From the NCBI RefSeq assembly GCF_006494365.1, contig NZ_VHIP01000015.1, forward strand, positions 51,826 through 115,825: a DNA stretch of 64,000 nucleotides. The letters are read 5' to 3'. The position numbers and the translations under genes are program-made. The notes beneath the pieces were generated by a model that had not been told where the DNA came from, searched no databases, and saw nothing but the letters and a program-made list of their open reading frames with translations. Numbering within the stretch: the first letter of the stretch is position 1; each line of letters begins with the position of its first letter. This DNA is from Aestuariibacter sp. GS-14 (GTDB lineage: Bacteria; Pseudomonadota; Gammaproteobacteria; Enterobacterales; Alteromonadaceae). Positions 27,801-36,017 of the stretch are shown here, one piece after another.

Positions 27801-28202
27801 ATGCAGGCTGGCAACTGGGCCAATAGTAACGACGAGCGCATTAAGTATTTCTCGGGAACCGCCACTTACCAGCAAACGGTTGAACTAAAGCAGTTACCCA
27901 ATGGCAAGTCGCTGGTATTGGATTTGGGTGATGTACGGGAGCTGGTGGAAGTGAGTGTTAACGGCAAGGTAGTGGATACCTTGTGGAAAGCGCCGTATCA
28001 AATTGATGTTACGGACTTTCTGACGTTAGGCAATAACACCATTGCACTGAAAGTAACCAATCTATGGGTTAACCGTCTGATTGGTGATGCTCAGCCCGAC
28101 ACCAAAGACACCTTCACGTTTACCACCGTGCCTACCTATGTACCGGATGCACCGCTGCGTGAATCTGGCTTGTTAGGGCCGGTTGCGATTCTGACGAAAT
28201 AA
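24855..28202 (+). CDS. GH106 alpha-L-rhamnosidase
   Basis: A 1115-residue exported enzyme. The N-terminal hydrophobic stretch (about 8-30) is a signal peptide. The family signature starts the mature protein: PLVWWHWMSGNVTEDGIAKDLAWMNRVGIGG... matches GH106. Discoidin-like and beta-rich insertions lie around 230-370. The C-terminal jelly-roll part ends with LWKAPYQIDVTDFLTLG and NLWVNRLIGD. GH106 enzymes release terminal L-rhamnose from flavonoid rhamnosides, rhamnogalacturonan II and similar glycans with inversion. ATG 24855 with AAAGGA upstream is preferred over the longer reading from 24810. It sits directly after the TonB receptor, so the imported glycoside probably carries rhamnose. Confidence 0.9.
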   Translation: MRFSLLPVSRAIRTLLVGSAMTSLSVVAGSMSDAEFQQPPQYAKPLVWWHWMSGNVTEDGIAKDLAWMNRVGIGGVQNFDAHLMTPKIVDAPVQYMSDDWQQKFQFALTQAQQYDFEFGIAASPGWSETGGPWVAPKDGMKKISWSETYVTGGSTKPIKLAPPPQTTGVFQDYAQGTEMFQDDSHAKVHVPHYYEDIAVYAIPLSATPVEIKSVATSYGEPLSLALMQDGSYTTGAATVSGPHEALTITFDLGELRTLQSASFAMPIPGMFLPAAFAPVVQASADGKHFTDVADFVVETSVQKTVSFAPVQARYMRLVMRANPNGKFELPSSSAPGAAPLPGFKLPTGEPQASPVNLLEVAFYEQPRVHRFEDKAGFGIVEDYYPLSYQHNGEGVPANDIIDVTDALQADGTLAWTPIEGNWKILRVGYSLTGKENHPATPESTGLEVDKYDPIAVRNYIEYYLQSYAKASGSNKLGEGVKALLNDSIEVGPSNWTPAMFTEFKQRRGYDLRPWLPALTGVVVNNAQDSDKFLYDFRLTLAEMIADNHYGVISKVLDEYNMIHYSEALESGRPSLGDGMRMRRTADIPMAAMWSFDTNNKIGPAPQYWSDIREAASVAHIYGQNKVAAESLTAAASPWAFSPRDLQPMLDMEFALGVNRPIIHTSVHQPLDNGPGLSLFIFGQYFNRLETWAEFAKPWVTYISRNTYMLQQGRFYADVAYFYGEETPLTALHNDKPSQDVPRENGFDYVNADIIRDLLRVDNGQLVTPSGQRYKVLYLGGTSEYMSLSVLKKLAALVKDGATIIGHKPLASPSLQDDQAEFTALANALWSGNSGRGRVIEADDITTGLKKAGVKADFAYNAKRDDTELFFVHRHTDSEEIYFYTHRQNRNEPVTLRFAVSDKTPYHYNAVTGEITAVDYKQKRGVTEIKRELAPFESGYIVFASDERVSAKKPVKARTFASLDNNWTVTFQPGRGAPLEPVTMQAGNWANSNDERIKYFSGTATYQQTVELKQLPNGKSLVLDLGDVRELVEVSVNGKVVDTLWKAPYQIDVTDFLTLGNNTIALKVTNLWVNRLIGDAQPDTKDTFTFTTVPTYVPDAPLRESGLLGPVAILTK

Positions 28203-28275
28203 GTACTACAACATGAGGGGCAATATGCCCCTCTATTTGTCCTTCCGACTTCACAGTCTAAATTCGGAGTTAACC

Positions 28276-28938
28276 ATGCACACCGTAACCGAAGCCCTAA
28301 CCGAAGCCCTAACCGAATCCGTGACCCTGTATGCCTCGCCCGGTGCTTGTTCACTGGTCACTATGATTGCTCTGGAGCATGCCAGGGTACCCTATACATT
28401 GCGCAATGTGATACTGGCCAAAGGGGAGCACAAGCGCCCGGAATATCTGGCAATCAATCCCAAAGGCAAAGTACCTGCGCTGAATCTGAACGGGCGGGTG
28501 ATCACGGAAACGCCGGCCATTCTCATCGCCCTGAATAGCGCCTGGCCGCAAGTGCGACTGTTCCCTGAAAGCGTAGACAGTATTCAACGCTTCAGTGATT
28601 TAAGCTATTTAGCTTCGGGCGTACACCCACTGGTAACCCGCTATTGTCGACCCGATCTTATCGCTGGCGATGCGCTCGTGACGGAAGTGAAAGAGCGAGC
28701 TGAGACCGCACTGGCAGGGATATTCAGTCAACTGGATGCAACGCTCACTCATCAGCCCTACTGGTATGGCGATAGCTGGTCTGCCATGGATGCATACTGG
28801 TTCTGGGTCATTCGTCGGCTGACGGGAGCGGGTTTTGCGCTGAATACCTATCAGCATGTCACAATGTATTTTGAACACATGCACACACTTGACGCGGTTG
28901 AACTCGCACTCAAGCATTCCACAGTCCGTCATCCCTGA
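28276..28938 (+). CDS. Glutathione S-transferase family protein
   Basis: A 220-residue cytosolic protein. The thioredoxin-like domain begins VTLYASPGACS at about 12 and includes INPKGKVPAL and the glutathione-binding ETPAILIAL. An all-helical C-terminal domain follows. A 12-base unit is duplicated near the start, encoding TEALTEALTES before the conserved fold. GGAG precedes ATG 28276. The stop codon lies inside a REP-like repeat, so the last residues are set by that element. In an aromatic or glycoside catabolic region a GST could act in isomerisation or detoxification, but the sequence does not say which. Confidence 0.88.
   Translation: MHTVTEALTEALTESVTLYASPGACSLVTMIALEHARVPYTLRNVILAKGEHKRPEYLAINPKGKVPALNLNGRVITETPAILIALNSAWPQVRLFPESVDSIQRFSDLSYLASGVHPLVTRYCRPDLIAGDALVTEVKERAETALAGIFSQLDATLTHQPYWYGDSWSAMDAYWFWVIRRLTGAGFALNTYQHVTMYFEHMHTLDAVELALKHSTVRHP
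28287..28317 (+). repeat. 12-base tandem repeat in the GST gene
   Basis: AACCGAAGCCCT occurs at 28287-28298 and 28299-28310, with a partial third copy at 28311-28317. It encodes TEAL-TEAL-TE in frame and sits before the conserved domain, so copy-number changes would be tolerated. Confidence 0.85.
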
Positions 28939-29069
28939 ATCGCAAAGCGATGTCACAATAGCCGTCATCCCTGAATCGCGAAGCGATGTCAGGGATCTCG
29001 CTTAAAGGCGCACGAGGTTAAAATATTCCTCAACCCGCCTTGCCGGAATCGCGAAGCGATATCAGGGAG
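28926..29069. repeat. Cluster of three REP-like palindromic repeats
   Basis: Three related copies lie at 28926-28955, 28962-28997 and 29043-29069. The core is CCCTGA-ATCGC-GAA-GCGAT-G-TCAGGG, which folds into a hairpin with an 11-base stem, a one-base bulge and a three-base loop (clearest in copy 2, 28969-28994). Copy 1 has one loop base changed and lacks the closing GGG. Copy 3 is diverged at its left end. Copy 1 contains the stop codon of the GST gene. These are extragenic repeats of the REP class, not CRISPR: spacing is irregular and the units are self-complementary. Confidence 0.85.
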
Positions 29070-29127
29070 CTCATTTAACACGCAATCGTGCTATCATCGG
29101 GGTAATTCGCCATTACTTCATTTCGAT

Positions 29128-29799
29128 ATGCTCTACCACATCCTGGGCGCGCTCAGTGCCGTTCTGTTTATTCTAACCTGGCTGGGATTGTGGGCACAGA
29201 TCAGGCGTATTCATCTTCACCGACAAAGCAATGCGAAGGGCACGCAAAGTTTGTCGCTAAACCAGTTTGGCTCCAGCTTTTTTGCTTTCTACGCAAATTT
29301 TATGTTTGGCATAGCCGTAGAACCATTCAATCATTATTTAGTATGGACTCGCTGTGGCGCGCTATTACTTACACTGGTTATCCTTTGGCGCATCTGGCAG
29401 GAGCGGCGTACATCAACCACATTGATAACGCTGGTTCTCGCAGGTTGTGCCCTGACCAGCGGGTTTATTTCCATGGGCTTTCGCCCTTTTCCTGCCTTTG
29501 CTCAACTCGGGACCAACGGGTTAATGCTGTTGGTGACCGCCATTTTGATTCAGGGAACATTGCATCAATGGCTGATTTTGCGTCGTTATGGCGAGATAGG
29601 TGCGCTGTCTTTCGGTTTGTTTCGAAGCATATTAATTAAAGATGTCAGTACCTTGTTATTTGGCTTAACTATGCCGCTCAATCAGAGTTGGCCGTTGCTG
29701 GTATTAAATGGCGCCAGCGTGATTATGCGCGGCAGTGTGTTGTTGCAGATGGAGCTGATAAAGCGTAAGAACGCCTCGACCCTGAGGGCTCGTGGATAG
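29128..29799 (+). CDS. Predicted seven-helix membrane protein, PQ-loop-like
   Basis: A 223-residue integral membrane protein with about seven hydrophobic helices. The repeated spacing and the segment GTQSLSLNQFGSSFFAFYANFMFG recall PQ-loop/SemiSWEET-type carriers, but the match is weak and I do not assign a substrate. There is no clear ribosome site before ATG 29128. It lies between the REP cluster and a FUSC exporter gene on the same strand, separated from the latter by 106 bases. Confidence 0.6.
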   Translation: MLYHILGALSAVLFILTWLGLWAQIRRIHLHRQSNAKGTQSLSLNQFGSSFFAFYANFMFGIAVEPFNHYLVWTRCGALLLTLVILWRIWQERRTSTTLITLVLAGCALTSGFISMGFRPFPAFAQLGTNGLMLLVTAILIQGTLHQWLILRRYGEIGALSFGLFRSILIKDVSTLLFGLTMPLNQSWPLLVLNGASVIMRGSVLLQMELIKRKNASTLRARG

Positions 29800-29905
29800 T
29801 GTTCACCTTGCTGCACGCTAATTAACTCAAAGCACCCCGGGTATGCAGCGGGAATGAATATAACGGTGACTGAATGTCGTTATTACCTGGTACGGAGAAT
29901 TCACA

Positions 29906-30946
29906 GTGGCTCGTATAGCTAAACAAGTACAAAGCGGGTTTATGCATGGCATTAAGTCACTTTTTGCCATTCAATCCGTTCCACGCCCACTCTCACTGAT
30001 CGTCATTTGCTCCTTCTTCATGGCTATGCCACTTATGGCTGGTGTGCTTGCTGGCTACCCTGAGGTTGGGCTGACGACTTGTGTTGGTTCATTATTGGGG
30101 CTATATGGGGCGTCTTTTACGCCTGGTTATCGGGCCAGCGCACTTCTAAAAATGCTGCTGCCATTTGCAGGTGCTTATATTCTGGGCCTGGTTACTCAGC
30201 AAAACTTAGCGGCATCAGCCTTTTTCCTTGGGTTGGTTGCTGTCATTGCCATCTACCTTGCTCTGTACAAAAGAATGCGTCCTCCTGCGGGGTTCTTTTT
30301 TATTATGGTGTGCTGCCTTAGCAAAACTCACCCTGTTGCACTGAGTGATATTCCCGTTATCGCCGGTGCATTTCTGGCGGGCAGCCTAATGGTAACGGTT
30401 GCGGTTTACTTGCACGACCTGATAACCGTAAAGGACAAACCGCAAATAGAAGCAGGTCCTTCACAACCGTTTTGGCAGCTTGCAATAGCCGTGAAAGCGC
30501 TGGTCGTTGGGGGAACCGTGGGGGGAAGTTATTATTTTGCCAGTGTGGGTGGCATTGATAATCCCTACTGGGTGTCCATTACCGTTGCTGCCATATTACA
30601 GGGGCAGCGAATGACTGATTTCTGGCAGCGGTCATTGCACCGCGCGACGGGCACTGCACTGGGGATGTTGCTGGCAACGGGCATTTTTGCCTTTTCTCCT
30701 TCGCCATTAGTGCTGATTATTTTGCTGTTTGTGCTCGCGTTCACCATTGAAATGCTGATCGCTAAAAATTATGCGCTAGCCTGTATTTTTATCACGCCCT
30801 TAACCGTTATCCTTGCTCATACCGCTTCCATCGAGTCTGGTGCAGATATGTTGATACTGGCCCGCATGATTGATGTGTTAATAGGGGCGGGGTTTGCTCT
30901 CGTGGCAGGAGGGGTATTAAAGGCGTTACCGGTAGAGTATCGCTGA
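29906..30946 (+). CDS. FUSC family exporter-like membrane protein
   Basis: A 346-residue inner-membrane protein with about ten helices in two bundles, matching the FUSC fold (fusaric acid/aromatic acid exporters such as the AaeB type). The recognisable second-half signature is NPYWVSITVAAILQGQRMTDFWQRSLHRATGTALGMLLA. It is half the size of AaeB and lacks its large soluble domain. GTG start with GGAGA eight bases upstream. FUSC proteins often expel aromatic carboxylic acids, which would suit a region handling phenolic compounds, but no membrane-fusion partner is adjacent. Confidence 0.85.
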   Translation: MARIAKQVQSGFMHGIKSLFAIQSVPRPLSLIVICSFFMAMPLMAGVLAGYPEVGLTTCVGSLLGLYGASFTPGYRASALLKMLLPFAGAYILGLVTQQNLAASAFFLGLVAVIAIYLALYKRMRPPAGFFFIMVCCLSKTHPVALSDIPVIAGAFLAGSLMVTVAVYLHDLITVKDKPQIEAGPSQPFWQLAIAVKALVVGGTVGGSYYFASVGGIDNPYWVSITVAAILQGQRMTDFWQRSLHRATGTALGMLLATGIFAFSPSPLVLIILLFVLAFTIEMLIAKNYALACIFITPLTVILAHTASIESGADMLILARMIDVLIGAGFALVAGGVLKALPVEYR

Positions 30947-31080
30947 CTAGTAAGCCAACCAATGCATCACATTAAGCAGAAACGGTGCATTCTGTGCTCC
31001 GCCGCATTAGATTAAACTCCTTGTCGGGCGTCGCCTTTTCTGTGTTGTGCTAGAGGCTTGCCGTAACCTCAAATGCATAA

Positions 31081-31115
31081 AGCGGTGCCTGCAATTCCTG
31101 TAATTGCAGCACCGC
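31081..31115 (-). terminator. Hairpin after the GNAT-nitrilase gene
   Basis: GCGGTGC-CTGCAATT pairs with AATTGCAG-CACCGC around a short loop, about ten bases past the stop of the minus-strand gene. It is a long stable stem; only a short T-run (TTTATG) follows on the minus strand. Confidence 0.6.
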
Positions 31116-31123
31116 CTCTAAAC

Positions 31124-32650
31124 TTATAAATCTTTAACCAGTTTCAACTGATACAAATCGTGGCGACGGTCGCGCATGGTATGCACTGCGCCATGGTTAT
31201 GCAGTTGTTTTAGCAGGTCTAAATTTACGTCCACAATTAAGGTCATTTCTGAATTGGGGGTGGCTTCGGCTTTTATGCCCGTTGTGGGGAACGAAAAGTC
31301 TGACGGCGTGAATAAAGCCGACTGGGCATATTGAATGTCCATGTGATTCACTCTTGCCAGATTACCAACAGCGCCGGCAATGGCCACATAACACTCATTT
31401 TCGATTGCGCGTGCCATAGCGCAATGACGAACGCGGGTATAGCCGTTTTGCGTGTCGGTTAAGAAGGGAACAAACAATATATTCATGCCCTGATCAGCGA
31501 GTAAGCGGCTGTATTCAGGGAATTCAACATCATAGCAAATCACTATGCCTATTTTGCCGCAATCCGTATCGAACACCCGAATATCGTTACCGCCCGACAT
31601 CGCCCAGTTGCGCACTTCAGAAGGCGTGGGGTGGATCTTATCATAGCGCTCACAACTGCCGTCCCGACGGCAAAGATACCCGGAGTTATACAGTTTGTTG
31701 TTATCAATTAGCGGCATGCTGCCGGTGATGATATTGATGTTGTAGGTAATGGCAAACTCAATAAATTTATCGCGGATGGCATCTGAGTGTTTAGCCAGTT
31801 GTCGAATCGATTCGGTAAAGTTAAGGTGATTAAACTCTGCCATCAGTGGCGCCTGGAAAAGCTCCGGGAACAAAATGAAATCGCTTTTGTAATCAGACAC
31901 TGCGTCTACATAGAATTCCATTTGTTCGAACAACTCTTCAATGGTATCCATGGGGCGCATTTTCCACTGCACTAATCCCAACCGCACTTCTGAGCGTTCC
32001 GCATTTATCAGCTTTACCGATTTGGTGTAAAAAATATTCGCCCACTCAATTAGTGTGGCGTATTCCAACGACTCAGTATCGTCTGTGAGATACCCTTTGA
32101 GCAGTTTGCGCACGTGAAAATCGTTGGCGAGCTGAAAGCTCAGTACCGGGTCGTAAAACTCTTTTGCTTTCACCTTTTCGATGTATTGTTTGGCAGACAT
32201 CTTGTCTGAATACTGAACGTATCCAGGCATACGTCCACCCGCTATGATTGAACGCAGGTTCAGGTTCTCACACAGTTCTTTACGGGCATCGTAAAGTCGT
32301 CTGGCTAAGCGTAAACCACGGTACTCCGGATGAATAAACACTTCGATTCCATACAGCACATCGCCTTTGGGATCATGCGTGGTGAACCGGTAGTCTGCTG
32401 TAATGTCATCATAGCTGTGATCATCGCCAAATTTTTGGTAATCAATAATCAGTGATAGCGCGCAGCCCACGACTTTTCCGTCTACACAAACACAGATTTG
32501 TCCTTCCGGAAATTTGGTTAATAACGTTGTGAGGATCTTGTCGTTCCAGGCAGCAAGGGTAGAGTTTACGTACACCTCTTTACAGGCTTCCCTCAGCTCA
32601 GTCATGTCTTTAAACGTTAAATGGCGCACTTCTACATGATTAGCATCCAC
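31124..32650 (-). CDS. GNAT acetyltransferase-nitrilase (carbon-nitrogen hydrolase) fusion
   Basis: A 508-residue cytosolic two-domain protein. Residues about 5-210 are a GNAT acetyltransferase, with the acetyl-CoA loop near EYRGLRLARRLYD. Residues about 222-495 are a carbon-nitrogen hydrolase with the full triad E263 (FPELFQ), K338 (YDKIHP) and C372 (ICYDVEFPE). Such fusions are widespread in proteobacteria but little characterised. The C-N hydrolase branch includes N-carbamoylputrescine amidase. Because the gene lies downstream of a PLP Orn/Lys/Arg decarboxylase on the same strand, a role in polyamine or agmatine processing is reasonable, though unproven. A terminator separates the two genes, so they need not be one operon. 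Confidence 0.88.
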   Translation of the reverse strand: MDANHVEVRHLTFKDMTELREACKEVYVNSTLAAWNDKILTTLLTKFPEGQICVCVDGKVVGCALSLIIDYQKFGDDHSYDDITADYRFTTHDPKGDVLYGIEVFIHPEYRGLRLARRLYDARKELCENLNLRSIIAGGRMPGYVQYSDKMSAKQYIEKVKAKEFYDPVLSFQLANDFHVRKLLKGYLTDDTESLEYATLIEWANIFYTKSVKLINAERSEVRLGLVQWKMRPMDTIEELFEQMEFYVDAVSDYKSDFILFPELFQAPLMAEFNHLNFTESIRQLAKHSDAIRDKFIEFAITYNINIITGSMPLIDNNKLYNSGYLCRRDGSCERYDKIHPTPSEVRNWAMSGGNDIRVFDTDCGKIGIVICYDVEFPEYSRLLADQGMNILFVPFLTDTQNGYTRVRHCAMARAIENECYVAIAGAVGNLARVNHMDIQYAQSALFTPSDFSFPTTGIKAEATPNSEMTLIVDVNLDLLKQLHNHGAVHTMRDRRHDLYQLKLVKDL

Positions 32651-32765
32651 AATGGCCTCCGGTTTATGAAATAGGTAAAGTTAGCCTTCTTATACAGCCT
32701 GAAGCTTACAGCATTAAAGTCAAGCATAACCGCTTGTTAGTCTCTCGCTTTACATCCAGTAACCC

Positions 32766-32802
32766 AAAAAAAAGCTGCTAACCGTTAACCGGCAGCAGCT
32801 TT
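32766..32802 (-). terminator. Intrinsic terminator of the decarboxylase gene
   Basis: On the minus strand AAAGCTGCTGCCGG pairs with GGTTAGCAGCTTT (arms at 32771-32779 and 32794-32802 on the plus strand) and is followed by a run of eight T residues. A classic Rho-independent terminator, 45 bases after the stop. Confidence 0.85.
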
Positions 32803-32847
32803 AGTAGAGTTTAGACGTAGTGGGGTTTTGCCCCCAAACAAACGGCG

Positions 32848-35088
32848 TTATTCGCGTACGCAGTCAATGCTGTAATGGGTTTTGCCGTCTTTTACTTCTT
32901 TTACCAGGCCATGAATATAGGTCTCGAAGCCTGGGAATCTTTCATTAAAGTGGCTGGCAAAACGCAGGTATTCCACGCAGGTTTTATTGAAGCGTTCACC
33001 CGGTATCAATAGCGGAATGCCCGGTGGGTAAGGCGTTACCAGCATGGCGGTAATACGGCCTTCCAGCTCTTCAATAGGTACCCGGTCAACTTCCCGGTGC
33101 GCCATTTTCGACCACGCATCGCCTGGGCGCATAGCCGGAGTAAGGTCGCTCATATACATGTCGGTAGTGAGTCGGGCAATGTTGTACTGAGCGTACATCT
33201 GGTGGATTTGATGACACAAATCCCGCAGTCCCATACCTTCATAACGGCGGTTGTTTTCTAAAAACTCCGGCATACAACGCCACAATTGCATGTTGGTGTC
33301 GTAACAATCCTTAAACTGCTGTAATTCGGTTACCAGGGTGTTCCAGCGGCCTTTGGTGATACCAATGGTAAACATGATAAAGAACGAATACAGACCGGTT
33401 TTTTCTACCACAATACCGTGTTCACTCAGGTACTTGGTTAAGATACAGGCCGGTATGCCTACTTCGGCAAACTGTCCGTCAACGTCGAGCCCCGGCGTTA
33501 AAATAGTGGCTTTGATTGGATCCAGCATATTAAAACCATCAGCCAGATTACCAAAGCCGTGCCAGCGTTCATTTGCACGTAATGTCCAGTCTTCATAAGG
33601 ACCCATGCCTTCTTCGGCCAACTCATCGGGGCCCCACACTTTAAACCACCAGTCTTCACCCCAGGCTTCATCTACGTTGCGCATTGCACGTCTGAATTCC
33701 ATCGCTTCGGCAATAGATTCCTGAACTAACGCAGTTCCACCTGGTGGCTCCATCATGGCGGCGGCCACATCACACGAGGCAATAATCGAGTACTGCGGCG
33801 ATGTTGATGTGTGCATCAGATAGGCTTCGTTGAATAATTCTTTATCCAGAGAATAGTTCTCGGCATCCTGCACCAGAATTTGTGATGCTTGTGAGATGCC
33901 CGCCAGTAACTTGTGAGTACTTTGGGTAGAAAATACCAGCGATTCTTTACAGCGCTGTCTGTCCTGTCCCATGGCATGAAAATCGCCGTAGAAATCGTGG
34001 AATGATGCATGGGGTAACCAGGCTTCATCGAACAGCAGTCCGTCTATCTTGCCGTCCAGTTCCTGCTTGATTTCCTCTACGTTGTACATCACGCCGTCGT
34101 AGGTGCTCTGTGTAATAGTTAGCAGGCGTGGCTTGGCGTTTTTATCGGTAATAAAGGGGTTGGCAGCAATTTTCTTCTGGATGTTTTCCCAATCAAATTC
34201 ACTGCGCGGAATGGGGCCAATAATGCCGTAGTTGTTGCGGGTTGGCATTAAAAATACCGGGATAGCTCCCGTCATAATAATGGAGTGCAACACTGATTTA
34301 TGGCAGTTGCGGTCAACAATAACCACATCGCCAGGCACCACGGTGGAGTTCCACACAATCTTGTTCGACGTAGAGGTACCGTTGGTGACGAAAAATAAGT
34401 GGTCTGCGTGAAATATTCGCGCAGCATTGGCTTCACTCTCTGCTACCGGTCCGGTGTGGTCGAGCAACTGGCCTAATTCTTCTACCGAGCTGCACACATC
34501 GGCTCGTAGCATGTTCTCACCAAAAAACTGATGGAACATATGCCCAACCGGGCTTTTCAGGAAAGCTACGCCGCCAGAGTGTCCGGGGCAGTGCCAGGAA
34601 TACGAACCATCGGCTGCGTAGTCTACCAGCGCGCGGAAGAAGGGGGGCGGCAGTGCGCGAATATACGCTTTGGCTTCTCTCACTACGTAGCGGGCAATAA
34701 ACTCTGGCGTGTCTTCAAACATGTGAATAAAGCCATGCAATTCACGCAGTATGTCGTTGGGAATATGGCTGGACGTACGGGTCTCGCCATACAGAAATAT
34801 GGGTATGTACTGGTTTCGGTGGCGCAATTCCCCAACAAAGGCACGTAGCTGCGCCAGCGTGTCCTCCGCCCGGTCATCACTGAACTCCTCGTCATCAATA
34901 CTTAAAATGAAGCAGGATGCCCGACTTTGTTGCTGAACAAACGACGTGAGGTCGCCGTAACTGGTTACCCCCAGTACTTCCATTCCTTCGTCTTCAATGG
35001 GTTGTACCAATGAACGGATACCAAGACCTGAGGTGTTTTCTGACCGAAAATCTTCATCAATGATGATGATGGGAAATTTAAAACGCAT
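32848..35088 (-). CDS. PLP-dependent Orn/Lys/Arg decarboxylase
   Basis: A 746-residue fold-type-I basic amino-acid decarboxylase. The N-terminal wing domain (about 5-130, PIIIIDEDF) is the OrnDC_N response-regulator-like part. The large PLP domain starts near 140 (SWHCPGHSGGVAFLKSP, then FFVTNGTSTSNKIV and FDEAW). The PLP lysine is K393 in STQSTHKLLAG, and the C-terminal domain closes the protein. The length is close to that of inducible arginine decarboxylase (about 755) but also near ornithine and lysine enzymes, so the substrate stays open. It produces agmatine, putrescine or cadaverine, for acid resistance or polyamine supply. The start at 35088 has GGGA upstream; a reading from 35142 adds 18 residues. 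Confidence 0.9.
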   Translation of the reverse strand: MRFKFPIIIIDEDFRSENTSGLGIRSLVQPIEDEGMEVLGVTSYGDLTSFVQQQSRASCFILSIDDEEFSDDRAEDTLAQLRAFVGELRHRNQYIPIFLYGETRTSSHIPNDILRELHGFIHMFEDTPEFIARYVVREAKAYIRALPPPFFRALVDYAADGSYSWHCPGHSGGVAFLKSPVGHMFHQFFGENMLRADVCSSVEELGQLLDHTGPVAESEANAARIFHADHLFFVTNGTSTSNKIVWNSTVVPGDVVIVDRNCHKSVLHSIIMTGAIPVFLMPTRNNYGIIGPIPRSEFDWENIQKKIAANPFITDKNAKPRLLTITQSTYDGVMYNVEEIKQELDGKIDGLLFDEAWLPHASFHDFYGDFHAMGQDRQRCKESLVFSTQSTHKLLAGISQASQILVQDAENYSLDKELFNEAYLMHTSTSPQYSIIASCDVAAAMMEPPGGTALVQESIAEAMEFRRAMRNVDEAWGEDWWFKVWGPDELAEEGMGPYEDWTLRANERWHGFGNLADGFNMLDPIKATILTPGLDVDGQFAEVGIPACILTKYLSEHGIVVEKTGLYSFFIMFTIGITKGRWNTLVTELQQFKDCYDTNMQLWRCMPEFLENNRRYEGMGLRDLCHQIHQMYAQYNIARLTTDMYMSDLTPAMRPGDAWSKMAHREVDRVPIEELEGRITAMLVTPYPPGIPLLIPGERFNKTCVEYLRFASHFNERFPGFETYIHGLVKEVKDGKTHYSIDCVRE

Positions 35089-35420
35089 TACGAATCCCGT
35101 TTTAGTGTGATTAAGCAGGGGTGCCTGAATGTAAACTTCCACGCATGCCCTGATATGACGTAAAGGAAGCTATAGCCAACCTTATGTATAGGAAGTATAT
35201 ACCACTTTGCCAATACTTTTTTTACAGTACCATCTTGCCCGGCGATATTCATCCATCGATTGTTGGAAGGGTAAAATAATGCGATATAGGTAAGCGAGGG
35301 AGCGTGCATATCTGCTTACCACTTCCACGCAAATTGGCATGAGTAAGCGTTGTAGCAAAACTTTCAGGTGTGGGAGTATTACCCGTAAGGCTAACAGGGG
35401 CATGGTTAGCCCCTTTCTAA
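35089..35420. other. Intergenic region between two minus-strand genes
   Basis: These 332 bases precede the decarboxylase gene and follow a small membrane-protein gene. A 7-base stem (GGCTAAC 35389-35395 with GTTAGCC 35405-35411) may end the upstream gene. AT-rich sequence at 35165-35230 (minus strand TATATACT and a run of A) could hold the decarboxylase promoter. No convincing gene is seen. Confidence 0.5.
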
Positions 35421-35897
35421 TCAGGCAGCGTAATCGCGCAAAGCAAACTGCAGGGCAATGTACGACACCATGCCGCCGAGCAGGCCGCCCCATACCGTTT
35501 TCAGGATAAGTGCCTGAGTAAACGACACACTGCCAATGGCTGCCGACAACAGAACAAACAGCAGCAATGACACTACACCACTGGCCAAGGCAAATAAGAG
35601 TGCCCGTACAAAAGGATGGGTGGGTAATTTCGAGGCTGATTGCGCGCTGCTGTCAACGCTTACCTGGCCGCCTTTTATGCGTTTACGGGTTAAAAACGAC
35701 GGAAAAAATGCCCCCATCAGGCCAATGGCGAGCCCCTGAGGTACTGAGTCGATCAACAAACCGCCTTCGCCGGTCATGCCGATATGCGATTGACCAGAGA
35801 ATATCAAAAACACAAATAGCACACTGAATATAGCGTTGATCACGGCACCGATGAGCGTTTCGGTGCGCACATAGCGTTGTAGGGTAGGTGAGTTCAT
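35421..35897 (-). CDS. Small predicted membrane protein
   Basis: A 158-residue protein with four predicted helices (about 12-35, 50-70, 98-120, 125-150) and a short polar linker with TRKRIKGGQ in the middle. I do not recognise a family with confidence. ATG 35897 is preferred because GGAG (within the preceding codons) is seven bases upstream; the in-frame ATG at 35909 is the alternative. It stands apart from neighbours on both sides, so context gives no clue. Confidence 0.65.
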   Translation of the reverse strand: MNSPTLQRYVRTETLIGAVINAIFSVLFVFLIFSGQSHIGMTGEGGLLIDSVPQGLAIGLMGAFFPSFLTRKRIKGGQVSVDSSAQSASKLPTHPFVRALLFALASGVVSLLLFVLLSAAIGSVSFTQALILKTVWGGLLGGMVSYIALQFALRDYAA

Positions 35898-36017
35898 AGC
35901 TTGCTCCATGTAATTATGTTGTTAACAGTAAGCGAGCAGATAGCACAGCAACACCGGAATTTATGCATACCTGCTATAACGATTTTCGATAGCCATTAGA
36001 CTATGAACAACGCAGTG

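Noticed and set aside
28926-29069. Repeat cluster as a CRISPR array
   Set aside because: Only three imperfect copies, irregular spacing and strong self-complementarity; no cas genes. Better explained as REP elements.
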